Shown: piece after piece, positions 25,963 to 34,942 of the stretch
Numbering within the stretch: the first letter of the stretch is position 1
How the letters are laid out: every line of letters starts with the position of its first letter
NCBI GenBank assembly: GCA_963729935.1
Contig: CAVSPW010000005.1
Span: forward strand, 62,001-126,000
DNA length: 64,000 nt
Origin: CAIKMD01 sp963729935
Lineage (GTDB): Bacteria > Pseudomonadota > Alphaproteobacteria > ATCC43930 > CGMCC-115725
Reading direction: 5' to 3'
Notes under the pieces: model-generated
Database searches by the model: none
Seen by the model: only the letters and a program-made list of their open reading frames with translations
What the model was told of the DNA's origin: nothing
Position numbers and translations under genes: made by a program

Positions 25963-26832
25963 CTAGCGTAAGGCTTCCACGTAAAGGCTATAGAGACGAT
26001 GCTTCTCGCGATCGATCGGCGGATCCTTCATGTCGGCCGATTGCGTTTCACCGAAAGAACAACGCCGGACTTCGCTAAAGCCCGCATCGTTCAGCTCACG
26101 CGCCAGCTCTTCATAGTCGTAGAGATGGATGTGCGCATAAATGCGGCGAGGCTCAAGCAGCGACACGCACCAATCTCGAAATCCGTACCGGTCCAGCTGC
26201 GCCAGCTTCTCGTCGACAAGAGCTTTATCGACAATGGGTCCGCCACCCGTGTCTAGGCGGCCCGAATACGAGGCGATCCACCCTACCAGCCGGTTGTGCA
26301 TCAACAGCAACTCCGGCGGCATCCCACCGCCGATGACGTTCTCGAGAACGTAGCGACCATCCGCCTCCAGAAACCAACGCCAGTCGCCCTGCTGGTACCG
26401 ATCGATCAGGAGGGCCAGATCGGGCGTCGAGAGCCGCAACGCCCCACCCGGCCTGAGGCAACGATAAATCTCGCGGAATAGGGAGCGCCCATCCGCGGCC
26501 GAGATATGCTCAATCATGTGGGAAGAATGGACGGCATCGAGCGATTCGTCCGGAAATGGCAGCGAGTCCTTGCGAAAATCGCACTGGAAATCGGCGCCTT
26601 CGCGCAAATCGAGCGTTTGCCAATCGGGTCGGGAAAAGCTCTCATTGATGTCCCCGAGCGCGATACAGCGCCAGCGTCCGCGCGGTGCTTGCAAAGCCTT
26701 CGCGCGTCGCGCCGTGCCTGCTCCCGACAGGCGTTTCACGTCCAGCGCGATTCGAATTCCTGCGGGCGGAATGGCAAACCCATGCCGCAAACGCAAGATG
26801 AACGCATGGCGCAGCGCACCGGCTATTGTCAT
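25963..26832 (-). CDS. SAM-dependent methyltransferase
   Basis: The 289-residue protein has a class I methyltransferase core. RCIALGDIN and DWQTLDLREGADFQCDF cover the motif I/II region, HSSHMIEHIS motif IV and CLRPGGALRLSTPDL motif V/VI (Methyltransf_11 style). Its ATG at 26832 overlaps the preceding dioxygenase stop by 4 bp, so the long upstream extension of the frame is disregarded. It is 20 bp from the neuA-HAD start and probably in the same operon. Confidence 0.75.
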   Translation of the reverse strand: MTIAGALRHAFILRLRHGFAIPPAGIRIALDVKRLSGAGTARRAKALQAPRGRWRCIALGDINESFSRPDWQTLDLREGADFQCDFRKDSLPFPDESLDAVHSSHMIEHISAADGRSLFREIYRCLRPGGALRLSTPDLALLIDRYQQGDWRWFLEADGRYVLENVIGGGMPPELLLMHNRLVGWIASYSGRLDTGGGPIVDKALVDEKLAQLDRYGFRDWCVSLLEPRRIYAHIHLYDYEELARELNDAGFSEVRRCSFGETQSADMKDPPIDREKHRLYSLYVEALR

Positions 26833-27812
26833 GCGTCGACCAATGCGCCGCGCGATATTGCGCCAAGATCTGCACGGACGCGCTCCAATGCACCGGGGAC
26901 CAATGCCGGAAAGCTTGCGACTTTCGCATCGTCGAGTTGGTATGGATGATGAAAATAATTGGTCAAGGCGTAACGCCATCCCGTTTCAAGTGGGCAGCCA
27001 CGGTGGATACCGCAGGTACAGGCGAGCAGCAACGTACCCGCTTTTCCCGGGAAGCGGCGCGGAGCGAATCCAAAGGTTTCCAGCCGCGCGACCTGCGCAT
27101 CGTCATAGCGGCTGGCGGGCGCCGCAGGAAGACCGGCTAGCGCCGTATCTACCCCGGCGCGCCAAAGCTTATGACTCCCGGGCAGGTACTCGAACGGACC
27201 ATTGCGGTCGTCTGTGTCGCTCAAATAGAGGATCGATTTGAACTGGAATCCATGCGCGTCGCGGTGCCAACCGTCGCCGGAACCGTTGTTCGTGGGAACC
27301 GCATCGATCCGCGCGCCGAGCGTGACGAAGTTATAAAGCTTAAGGCCACCCAGCAATTCGCCGAAACCCTTTAAAAACGGATCGTCGTGAAATCGTGCGA
27401 GCACCGGACTCACCGCCTCTACGCCGAACAAACGCTTATCCGATCCGCCGGAAAAAAGCTGCACGCTGTCAGGATACGCCTTGATAAGCCGATCGATCTC
27501 CGCGCGACCAACAGCAACTTCCTCGGCGCTCCAGTAGCCGGGAACGGCAGCAATGCCATCGCGCCGGACCACCGCCAGAAGCACGTCGAGATCCGGCCGG
27601 ACCTTCAACAGCTGCGCTCGCAGCCACGCCGCATCGATTGCCTCGGCGTGGAGTGCACCCGCTCTTGACGCGTTTCGCCAATAACGCAAGGTTATCAATG
27701 CGTTGCAGATATTTTTCACGTGGCTAAATCCTCGGATTCGTCGACCGCTCGTTTCCTCTGGCAGCCCGAAACACCTCTTCAGTATCTTAGCCGTTGCCAA
27801 ATGGTCTGTCAT
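26829..27812 (-). CDS. Phytanoyl-CoA dioxygenase (PhyH)-family oxygenase
   Basis: The 327-residue protein has a PhyH-like non-haem Fe(II)/2-oxoglutarate dioxygenase fold. WHRDAHGFQFKSILYL carries the HxD iron motif, PFEYLPGSHKLW is the usual following turn, and CGIHRGCPLE supplies the distal His with the 2-oxoglutarate-binding Arg. It probably hydroxylates a sugar, lipid or small precursor of the surface polymer. It starts the leftward gene block; the 243-bp gap before the rightward methyltransferase at 28056 likely carries divergent promoters. Confidence 0.78.
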   Translation of the reverse strand: MTDHLATAKILKRCFGLPEETSGRRIRGFSHVKNICNALITLRYWRNASRAGALHAEAIDAAWLRAQLLKVRPDLDVLLAVVRRDGIAAVPGYWSAEEVAVGRAEIDRLIKAYPDSVQLFSGGSDKRLFGVEAVSPVLARFHDDPFLKGFGELLGGLKLYNFVTLGARIDAVPTNNGSGDGWHRDAHGFQFKSILYLSDTDDRNGPFEYLPGSHKLWRAGVDTALAGLPAAPASRYDDAQVARLETFGFAPRRFPGKAGTLLLACTCGIHRGCPLETGWRYALTNYFHHPYQLDDAKVASFPALVPGALERVRADLGAISRGALVDA

Positions 27813-28055
27813 CCGAACGGCAGATCGTGAGTCGGCGCCGATGGCCGATTGGTGCGAGTCTCGTCAATGCAAACTTTACGCTGCATCGAGCTTTCCTCAC
27901 GTCTTCATGAGAGCAGTTCGGCAACTTCCCTCAAATCTGCTAGTGATCCAACCTGCCGTCTGTTGTCTGATTGATTGCTCCCGAGCGAACCCCTGCGACT
28001 TGACGCCATAGCGAATGGCGGCTATCAGCTTGGGCATTGCTAACGATGTCCTCTG

Positions 28056-28778
28056 ATGCTCGCGCGCCTTCTTCGATCGTTTCGGCAGCCAAGTACGCCA
28101 AACGCCCGGTACAGGGTCCTTGGCGACCACACACTGACAAAACCCAGTTACAATGTCGACCTCTGCAAAGAGGGAGTCTCTCGTGAAGCGTTGAAGGGGC
28201 GGTCGGGCAAGTTTGCCGAGGTCGGATCCGGCGACGGCGAGTTGCGTTACCTTCTCGGCGTTACGGGCAATCTGAACATTGATGAGCGATTCTACAGCCA
28301 GAACCGCGCGTGGTTTGATGCAAATTTCACATTTTGGGGCATCGACATTGAACCGAAAGGTACGAATGTCCTCGCGGGTGACATCTGTGGCCCAGACTTC
28401 CCAAACAGATTCTCGTCTGCAGAAAGCTCCTTTGATGTCGTCTATAGCAACAATGTCTTTGAGCATTTGCGCCGACCGTGGCTCGCGGCCCGCAACATTT
28501 ATTGGCTGATGAAACCGGGCGCGATCTGCATCACGATCGTACCATTCGCTCAGCGCTACCACGCCGCCCCAGCTGATTACTTTCGCTACACGCACACCGC
28601 CATCCCCTCACTGTTCGAAGACGCGGGACCAATCAAAATCCTGGTCGCCGGCTACGACATTTTGGGGCGCCGCAATAATTGGCAGGGATCTGGTAAGAAC
28701 GACGATATCGTACCGATCGACGAACTCGGCGCTTGGCGTGAAACTTGGTTTACGGTCAGCGTTATCGAGAAGTGCTAA
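28056..28778 (+). CDS. SAM-dependent methyltransferase
   Basis: The 240-residue protein has KFAEVGSGDGELRYL as the glycine-rich SAM loop, FWGIDIEPKG as motif II, VVYSNNVFEHLRRP as motif IV and MKPGAICITIVPF as motif V, typical Methyltransf_11. It leads a rightward run of three methyltransferase genes (28056-30792). Confidence 0.75.
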   Translation: MLARLLRSFRQPSTPNARYRVLGDHTLTKPSYNVDLCKEGVSREALKGRSGKFAEVGSGDGELRYLLGVTGNLNIDERFYSQNRAWFDANFTFWGIDIEPKGTNVLAGDICGPDFPNRFSSAESSFDVVYSNNVFEHLRRPWLAARNIYWLMKPGAICITIVPFAQRYHAAPADYFRYTHTAIPSLFEDAGPIKILVAGYDILGRRNNWQGSGKNDDIVPIDELGAWRETWFTVSVIEKC

Positions 28779-28909
28779 ATATCGCACAGCGTTATTGTAG
28801 CTCGAATGGCACTCGCAGCCCCAAATAGCCGCGAATTCGCTCAACTTCCGTAGCCAAGGGGCACCATATCCATCGTGCATTCGAGAAACGGTTCACGAAA
28901 TGATTGCGT

Positions 28910-30064
28910 ATGCTACACATCCACCGCATGAACGGCTTTTCCGACGGATTTTCGACCCTGCGGGGCGCAGCTTTACTTGGCGGAATGCTGGCAGCACGAT
29001 GGGCTAAAGCATTATTTCTGCCGCGGCCCATTATCCATCGCGCGGCAATCTATGACTTCCTTCCCCAGCTCCCGACGTGGTTCCTCGACGCGGGCCACGC
29101 GGAAGCAAAGCTCCGCTTCCTTCGCAAGTTGAGGCAGACATACCGGCTTGAGACGCTGCGAGCTTGCCCCTTTTGTTCCTGCTCCCGTTTAAGGCTCTTG
29201 GCGACGCAAGAGCGCACCGGGATTCCTACATCGGTCGTGATTTGCCTCGGCTGCTCACTCGTCTTCACGGATCGCCAAATGGACGAGAGCGCGATGACCG
29301 ATCACTACCAACGGGACTACCGGGAGATTGAAAGAGGGACCAGAGACGACCTTCATCAGTTCATGTTCAATTTGCAGAGGAGCAAGGGACCAGGAATCTG
29401 TCAATTTCTGAAGGAAACCGATCGCCGGTCCGATTCTGGGACGACAATGGCAGATATTGGATCGGGTGAGGGAGGCCTTGTCGCTTGGTTTAACACCGAG
29501 GGACATTTCGCGCACAGCGTCGGCTTCGAGCTTAATCAGCAGGCAGCTGATTACGGTCGGTCGCGAGGAATTGATATCCGCAATCGGGCTTTTCTCGCTG
29601 GCACAGAGCGCTACGATCTCATCGTAATGGAGCAAGTTCTAGAGCATATTCGGTCGCCGGCCGATTTATTGGCCAATATTGCCGCGAGTCAGGAGCCTGG
29701 CGCATGGCTCTATATCGGCGTTCCTGGAATTCTCAATTCTCGGGAGCACTATGCCGACAATTTCCTAGCTTATTTGCAATACGGGCATATGTTTCATTAT
29801 TCGCTCCACACGCTTGAAAGAATCATTGTCCCTTTTGGTTATCAATTGATACGGGGCGACGAGACAGTGAGAGCGGCTTTCCGTCGAACGACTGAACGTG
29901 CCCCTCAAGTCCGCACCGAAATGAAAGACGCGAACTCTCTAGTCCAGTTTCTCCTTGAAGGAGAGAACGCGTTTATAAAGGAGGGAAGTCATTTCCGGCA
30001 CAATTGGCGCGCCTATCTCGACTATCTGAAATTGCTGCTATCACAATCACGCGAGCTGTGGTAA
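28910..30064 (+). CDS. C-methyltransferase-like protein with zinc-ribbon
   Basis: The 384-residue protein starts at the ATG at 28910 (a TTG lies two codons upstream). Near residues 84-120 it has CPFCSCSR and CLGC, a four-cysteine zinc-ribbon-like site as in NovU/TylCIII-type sugar C-methyltransferases. Then follow the SAM loop MADIGSGEGGLVAWF and VMEQVLEHIRSPADLL. These features favour C- or O-methylation of a nucleotide-linked sugar. It is followed after 8 bp by another methyltransferase gene. Confidence 0.75.
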   Translation: MLHIHRMNGFSDGFSTLRGAALLGGMLAARWAKALFLPRPIIHRAAIYDFLPQLPTWFLDAGHAEAKLRFLRKLRQTYRLETLRACPFCSCSRLRLLATQERTGIPTSVVICLGCSLVFTDRQMDESAMTDHYQRDYREIERGTRDDLHQFMFNLQRSKGPGICQFLKETDRRSDSGTTMADIGSGEGGLVAWFNTEGHFAHSVGFELNQQAADYGRSRGIDIRNRAFLAGTERYDLIVMEQVLEHIRSPADLLANIAASQEPGAWLYIGVPGILNSREHYADNFLAYLQYGHMFHYSLHTLERIIVPFGYQLIRGDETVRAAFRRTTERAPQVRTEMKDANSLVQFLLEGENAFIKEGSHFRHNWRAYLDYLKLLLSQSRELW

Positions 30065-30072
30065 CGCGACCC

Positions 30073-30792
30073 ATGGCAATCGATTTAGCCACTTTTGATG
30101 AAATCGTCGCAGCAAGAGGGCACTACCTCAACCGCGCAGTAACATGCGTGATCCTCGGAGACTGCACCTTCTTTACGCCGTGGCGCTCGGGCGACAACGC
30201 ACGAGACTTAAGGGAGTTCGGCTCTCGGGGCGGCTTCGAGTCCGTGCAAACGATCGATGCCACAGGCAATCCCAGTATCCGCGCCGATCTCCAGGTTGAA
30301 TTGCCGCGGTCACTCCATGGACAGTTTGACATGGTGATCGATGCTGGCACACTTTATTGCTGCTTTGATGTCGCAAGTGTTTGGCGAAATATCCTTTCTC
30401 TGCTGCGCCCCGACGGAACCATCGTCAATCTCGCTTCGTTGACCGGTCATCTCGGTCGAGGATATTACGATCTTCAACCGATGCTGTTTCGTGACTTTTA
30501 TCAACAGAACGGCTTCAAGATCACCGCACTGAAGGTCAGGATTAGAAAACACTTCGAATCGCGCAGTCTCCTGCGGCGCGTGATGTTGCGTTTGGTCAAA
30601 CCTGATTGCAATTACGTCGCGATCGGGGTCAACGACATGTTTTTGAACGATGCGAGTTGGCGCCGGCTCACCTTTGGACAGAAGCCGGCCCCGGAAGCGG
30701 CGATGCTGCCCAACGATGCCGAGATTCTCTGCATTGCGCGGCGCGTCGAACACCGCCCATTTACGAACGCCATGCCATCGTTCTATTCTTAA
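30073..30792 (+). CDS. Putative methyltransferase
   Basis: The 239-residue protein starts at the ATG at 30073, just after the preceding stop. The longer frame from 30004 would overlap that gene and is not preferred. It has a short SAM-like strand VTCVILGDCTFF, then ESVQTIDATG as motif II and DMVIDAGTLYCCFDV as motif IV, with ILSLLRPDGTIVNLASL following. The glycine-rich loop is weaker than in its neighbours, so the enzyme may be diverged or use a different ligand. Confidence 0.6.
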   Translation: MAIDLATFDEIVAARGHYLNRAVTCVILGDCTFFTPWRSGDNARDLREFGSRGGFESVQTIDATGNPSIRADLQVELPRSLHGQFDMVIDAGTLYCCFDVASVWRNILSLLRPDGTIVNLASLTGHLGRGYYDLQPMLFRDFYQQNGFKITALKVRIRKHFESRSLLRRVMLRLVKPDCNYVAIGVNDMFLNDASWRRLTFGQKPAPEAAMLPNDAEILCIARRVEHRPFTNAMPSFYS

Positions 30793-30879
30793 CTTTGCGG
30801 ACACCGGGCACACTACCTCGCCTGTCGAATAATTGGTCGTGGCCCCGTATCTGTAAATTAGCCCGGCGCGTGCCTATGC

Positions 30880-32136
30880 TCATTCGAGCTTTGTCGTCGT
30901 CCACCTGCCCGGTGAGACGATCAAGCCCGGTCGATCCTTCGTATAGCCCTTGTGTCGCGTGTTGAGTGAGAGCTCTTCGACGTCAAAGGTCAGCGCATAC
31001 TCGATCTGCTGGAACATCGCCGTCGTTGTTCCCGAATCGACCCGTATACTATAGCTCCCCGCTTTCAAGAACATGCCCGGCAAGCGATACACCGCGCGGT
31101 ACAATCCCGGCACCTTAGGCTGAAACTCATCCGCTTCGTCACAATCATGTGCATAAAAAAGCTCGGTCATGTTACGCGACACAAGCACTGCGACCGTCAA
31201 ATCGGCGACGTACGTGCGTAACCGGTACGTCACAACGATGTGAACCGGATCGGCGATGTCGAAGGTCTGAATCGGTCGACCTTCTCCATCGGTCGTAGTA
31301 ATCGATACGAATGAAAATGGGGCCGCGGAGTCGACGTCGACGTTGAGGCCTTGGTAGCTGCTGCCGAGCAGATGCACGTAGGCCTCTATCACCTTCGATG
31401 TAGGACCGCTCGCGTGAAGCTGTCCCTCGTGCAGGAGAATTGCCTTGGAACAGAGTTCCGAAACTGCTCCCATATTGTGGCTCACGAAGACGACCGTTCG
31501 ACCGCTTCGGGTCATATTATCGATTTTGCCAAGACACTTCTTTTGAAAAGCCGCATCACCAACCGAAAGCACTTCGTCGACAATTAGGATCGGCGAATCG
31601 AGATGTGCCGCCACGGCAAAGGCAAGGCGCGTATACATCCCGCTGGAATACCGCTTGACGGGCGTGTCGATGAAATTGCTGATTTCAGAAAATTCGACTA
31701 TTTCGTCAAACTTCAGGGTGATGTCCATCGGTGACATGCCGAGTATTGCGCCATTGAGATAGACATTCTCGCGCCCGGTCAACTCTGGATGGAAGCCCGT
31801 TCCAACTTCGAGCAGAGAACCGATGCGGCCCTCGATGACAACGCGACCCGTGGTCGGTTCCGTAATTCGCGACAGGATTTTAAGAAGTGTACTTTTGCCG
31901 GCACCGTTTCGACCGATTACCCCCAATACGTCACCACGTTCGACCGAGAAAGAAACATCCTTGAGCGCCCAAAGCACCTCAGGCCCTTTGGATTTTTGAT
32001 CCAACAATGCCGATCTCGTGCCGAACGCTCGCCTCACGCGCTTGGTGATAGCTTCGGCAATGGTGTGGCTGCTCTGTATCTCGCCGAGGCGATAGAGCTT
32101 CGAAAGATTCTCGATCGTGATAACGGTGTCGCTCAT
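30880..32136 (-). CDS. wzt: Polysaccharide ABC exporter ATP-binding protein with C-terminal recognition domain
   Basis: This is the ATPase of a Wzm-Wzt type exporter that flips lipid-linked O-antigen or capsule across the inner membrane. Residues 1-250 have GRNGAGKSTLLK (Walker A), the family-typical GTGFHPELTGRENVYLNG, YSSGMYTRLAFAVAAHLD (signature) and LIVDEVLSVGD (Walker B). Residues about 260-418 form a beta-rich domain like the Wzt C-terminal domain, which recognises the glycan's terminal modification. The start is placed at the ATG at 32136, 8 bp after the permease stop. Confidence 0.92.
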   Translation of the reverse strand: MSDTVITIENLSKLYRLGEIQSSHTIAEAITKRVRRAFGTRSALLDQKSKGPEVLWALKDVSFSVERGDVLGVIGRNGAGKSTLLKILSRITEPTTGRVVIEGRIGSLLEVGTGFHPELTGRENVYLNGAILGMSPMDITLKFDEIVEFSEISNFIDTPVKRYSSGMYTRLAFAVAAHLDSPILIVDEVLSVGDAAFQKKCLGKIDNMTRSGRTVVFVSHNMGAVSELCSKAILLHEGQLHASGPTSKVIEAYVHLLGSSYQGLNVDVDSAAPFSFVSITTTDGEGRPIQTFDIADPVHIVVTYRLRTYVADLTVAVLVSRNMTELFYAHDCDEADEFQPKVPGLYRAVYRLPGMFLKAGSYSIRVDSGTTTAMFQQIEYALTFDVEELSLNTRHKGYTKDRPGLIVSPGRWTTTKLE

Positions 32137-32143
32137 AGAGGGA

Positions 32144-33019
32144 TCAAATGCGGTCGACGATATTACGCTCGACCCGGCGAAAGAAGAATACGCCGCCCAA
32201 TAACAACAACGCTGTCGTCGCCACGGAAGCCACGATGGTCGCGGGGTCAGGCGGAACCACATCGCCGAGCATCGCCCACCGGAAACCCAAAATGGGCGCG
32301 GTCATTGGGTTCAATAGGAAGATGAACCGTAGACGTTCGGGCACGACGCTTAATGGATATACGATCGGGGTCGCGAAATACCACATTTGCAGCGCAAAAC
32401 CCATCATGTAGCGAACATCTCGATAGCGCGCATCGAGAGCAGAAAGCCAGAGCGCAATAGCATAAGCTAGCGTCGCCGCCAAAAGCGCAAAGAACGGCGC
32501 CAATAGGATCAGCGCCGAAGGCGGCTTGCCGTAAAAGAGCATGAGGCCAAGCAGAAGAAGCACGAGCACGCCGAAGTCGACGAATGCGGAGAGGACAGGC
32601 GCAAGCGGAACGATCGGGCGCGAGAAATAAATCTTCGTCAAAAGTGCTTGCTGCGATACGAGGCTCGTGCCGCCATCGCTGACCGCACGACTAAAGGATT
32701 GCCAAAGGATCATGCCTCCGAGCAAAAACACCGGATAGGGCACGCCATCAGAAGGAATTCGGGCGATATAACCGAAGAAGATCGTATAAACGACCGTCAT
32801 GCCGAGCGGCTGAAGCAGCACCCAAAGCAGGCCAAAGAACGTCTGCTTGTAACGGACTTTCAAATCGCGCCGGACAAATAGCCAGATGAGACCTCGGAAC
32901 TCCCATATTTCGCTTAAATCAAGGGCTCGCCACCCGTGGCGAGCTGCAATGATCTGCACCGGCTCACGTCCCGCCGCTCGTTCGAACATTCCGATGTCCC
33001 TAGTGGTCTCTTCTACCAT
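32144..33019 (-). CDS. wzm: Polysaccharide ABC exporter permease
   Basis: The 291-residue ABC-2 type permease has an N-terminal cytoplasmic helix region (LSEIWEFRGLIWLFVRRDLKVRYKQT) and about six membrane segments, ending with a basic tail. FGLLWVLLQPLGMTVVYTIFFG and GFALQMWYFATPIVYPLS are classic for Wzm/TagG proteins. It is directly upstream of wzt on the same strand. Together they define an ABC-dependent rather than a Wzx/Wzy route for this glycan. Confidence 0.92.
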   Translation of the reverse strand: MVEETTRDIGMFERAAGREPVQIIAARHGWRALDLSEIWEFRGLIWLFVRRDLKVRYKQTFFGLLWVLLQPLGMTVVYTIFFGYIARIPSDGVPYPVFLLGGMILWQSFSRAVSDGGTSLVSQQALLTKIYFSRPIVPLAPVLSAFVDFGVLVLLLLGLMLFYGKPPSALILLAPFFALLAATLAYAIALWLSALDARYRDVRYMMGFALQMWYFATPIVYPLSVVPERLRFIFLLNPMTAPILGFRWAMLGDVVPPDPATIVASVATTALLLLGGVFFFRRVERNIVDRI

Positions 33020-33266
33020 AGATTTTCAGGGATCCTCGATCCGTCGGCTCTCATAGCCTGCCATAGCAACCCGATAGCACCTCGTCCAGACCAGGAATGC
33101 ACGCAGCAGCGTGCATCCGGAACAGAGCGACTCGCTATCGTCCGAGCAGCCGAAATCGTATTGCAAGTTAGGTGCTTAGCGATAAACTCGGAACGTTCAT
33201 GAACGCCCAACATAGGCAGTGCAGTTAGCCGTCCGGGCATTCGGTAGCGGCTAGGGAGTGTTGGCC
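33020..33266. promoter_or_regulatory. Divergent intergenic region between wzm and the Rmd-like gene
   Basis: About 247 bp separate the leftward exporter operon from the rightward GDP-sugar operon, so it must hold promoters for both. No -35/-10 pair or operator stood out to me. Confidence 0.3.
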
Positions 33267-34205
33267 ATGCGAATATTGATAACTGGAGCCAGCGGCTTCG
33301 TCGGCACTCATCTCATCGATGCGCTAGTGGCAAAGAAAGCAAGTATAGTCTGCCTCAGTCGGAAGAAAGTGCGGGTATCCCGCCTAACCGACGCTGCGTG
33401 CGACATGCTAAACGTTACGGGGAATTTCGAGGACAGCGGGTTGATGGACGCACTGTTGGCTTCCCAGCCTTTCGACGTCCTCTTTCACCTTGCCGGGAGG
33501 AGCGGTTTTGCCCCGATGACCGAGATCTATCGAACAAACGTGCTCGGTACTGCAATGTTGCTTCAGTCCGTGCGTAAGGCGCTACGCTCCGCGATGAAGG
33601 TGATACTACTGGGGTCAAGCGCCGAATATGGTGCATCGCAGGACGATCCCATTCGGGAGGACAGCGAGTTGCTCCCAATCACCGATTACGGCATCAGCAA
33701 ACTCGCGGTGGATCGAATGGGCCGAATCCTTTACGCGTCGACGGGCCTGCCGATCCTATGCGTACGTCCCTTCAATATTGTTGGGCCGGGTCAACGCGCA
33801 CCTTTTCTCGCTTCATCGATAGCAGCCAAGCTTGCCGATATCGAGCGCGGCACGGTGCCGCCCATTCTTGAAACGGGCGACCTCAACACATATCGGGATT
33901 TCGTCGACGTCCGTGACGTTGCGGCAGCCCTCATCGCGATCGCTGATCACGGCGAACCGGGCGAGGCCTACAACATTTGCTCGGGCCGACCCACACAAGC
34001 GCGCGAGGTGGTCAACTACCTCGCCGGGCTCACAACGAAGCCAACTGAAATTCGGGCCATGACGCATGTGGAGCGAGGTTCCGACGTCTCCTACCAGCGG
34101 GGCTCTTATGAGAAGCTGCATCGGGCGACGGGATGGTACCCGGCCGTCGCACTCGAGACGTCCTTACGAGACACACTCGCTTATTGGAGAAACGAAAGAT
34201 CATGA
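33267..34205 (+). CDS. NAD(P)-dependent sugar 4-reductase, Rmd-like
   Basis: The 312-residue extended SDR starts MRILITGASGFVGTHLIDAL, has FHLAGRSG, LGSSAEYGA, the catalytic YGISKLAVDRM and RPFNIVGPGQRAPF followed by GDLNTYRDFVDVRDVAAA. This pattern matches GDP-4-dehydro-6-deoxy-D-mannose reductases, which make GDP-D-rhamnose from the Gmd product. The ATG at 33267 is preferred over the upstream TTG. Its stop overlaps the next ATG by 4 bp, so it is coupled to the nucleotidyltransferase. Confidence 0.8.
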   Translation: MRILITGASGFVGTHLIDALVAKKASIVCLSRKKVRVSRLTDAACDMLNVTGNFEDSGLMDALLASQPFDVLFHLAGRSGFAPMTEIYRTNVLGTAMLLQSVRKALRSAMKVILLGSSAEYGASQDDPIREDSELLPITDYGISKLAVDRMGRILYASTGLPILCVRPFNIVGPGQRAPFLASSIAAKLADIERGTVPPILETGDLNTYRDFVDVRDVAAALIAIADHGEPGEAYNICSGRPTQAREVVNYLAGLTTKPTEIRAMTHVERGSDVSYQRGSYEKLHRATGWYPAVALETSLRDTLAYWRNERS

Positions 34206-34942
34206 AGGCGGTGATCCTCGCCGGCGGAAAAGGCACGCGCTTGGCACCCTATACGACGGTGCTGCCAAAGCCCCTGATGCCAGTGGGCGATATGCCAATT
34301 CTCGAGATTATGCTGCGTCAGCTCAAGAGCCACGGTGTCTCGGAAATCGTGCTTTGCGTCGGCTATCTTGGCTCTCTTCTCGAAGCATACTTCGGCAATG
34401 GCGAAAAATGGGGCATCCGGATAGCGTATTCCTACGAGAAAGAACCCCTGGGCACAGCGGGGCCACTCGGACTGGTCAGTGGCCTCGACCAGACGTTTCT
34501 TGCCATGAACGGTGATCTGCTGACGACAATCGACTATGCGACGCTCTTGCGCTTTCATAGCGACCATGGAAGGGCGGCGACCGTCTGCGTTGCAAACAAA
34601 GCCGTGAAAATCGATCTCGGCGTCATCGAGGCATCACCTCAGCATACGGTGGCGAATTACATCGAGAAACCGATTCTAAACTATAAGGTGAGTATGGGGA
34701 TTTATGTTCTCGAGCCTTCTGTGCTCGCCTATATCCGCGGAAGAGGGCGGCTCGATTTTCCTGATTTGGTCTTGCATCTCGTAGCCGACGGCAAGGCACC
34801 GATGATTTTCGATACAAATTGCCGCTGGCTCGATATCGGCCGGATTGACGATTACACAGCATCGAACGAAATCTTCGAGCGCGAGCGGCAATCCTTTCTT
34901 GCTGATAATATCGCGCACAACAACAGCGGAAATTTGTCATGA
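34202..34942 (+). CDS. Sugar-1-phosphate nucleotidyltransferase
   Basis: The 246-residue enzyme has the nucleotide-binding AVILAGGKGTRLAPYTTVLPKP, EKEPLGTAGPL, MNGDLLTTIDY and YIEKPILNYKVSMGIYV. The protein is short, with no left-handed helix or CBS domain. GDP-mannose pyrophosphorylase-like, HddC-like (GDP-heptose) and PtmE-like activities are all possible. It lies between an Rmd-like reductase and a LegB-like dehydratase with 4-bp overlaps, so it most likely activates the sugar those two act on. Confidence 0.85.
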   Translation: MKAVILAGGKGTRLAPYTTVLPKPLMPVGDMPILEIMLRQLKSHGVSEIVLCVGYLGSLLEAYFGNGEKWGIRIAYSYEKEPLGTAGPLGLVSGLDQTFLAMNGDLLTTIDYATLLRFHSDHGRAATVCVANKAVKIDLGVIEASPQHTVANYIEKPILNYKVSMGIYVLEPSVLAYIRGRGRLDFPDLVLHLVADGKAPMIFDTNCRWLDIGRIDDYTASNEIFERERQSFLADNIAHNNSGNLS

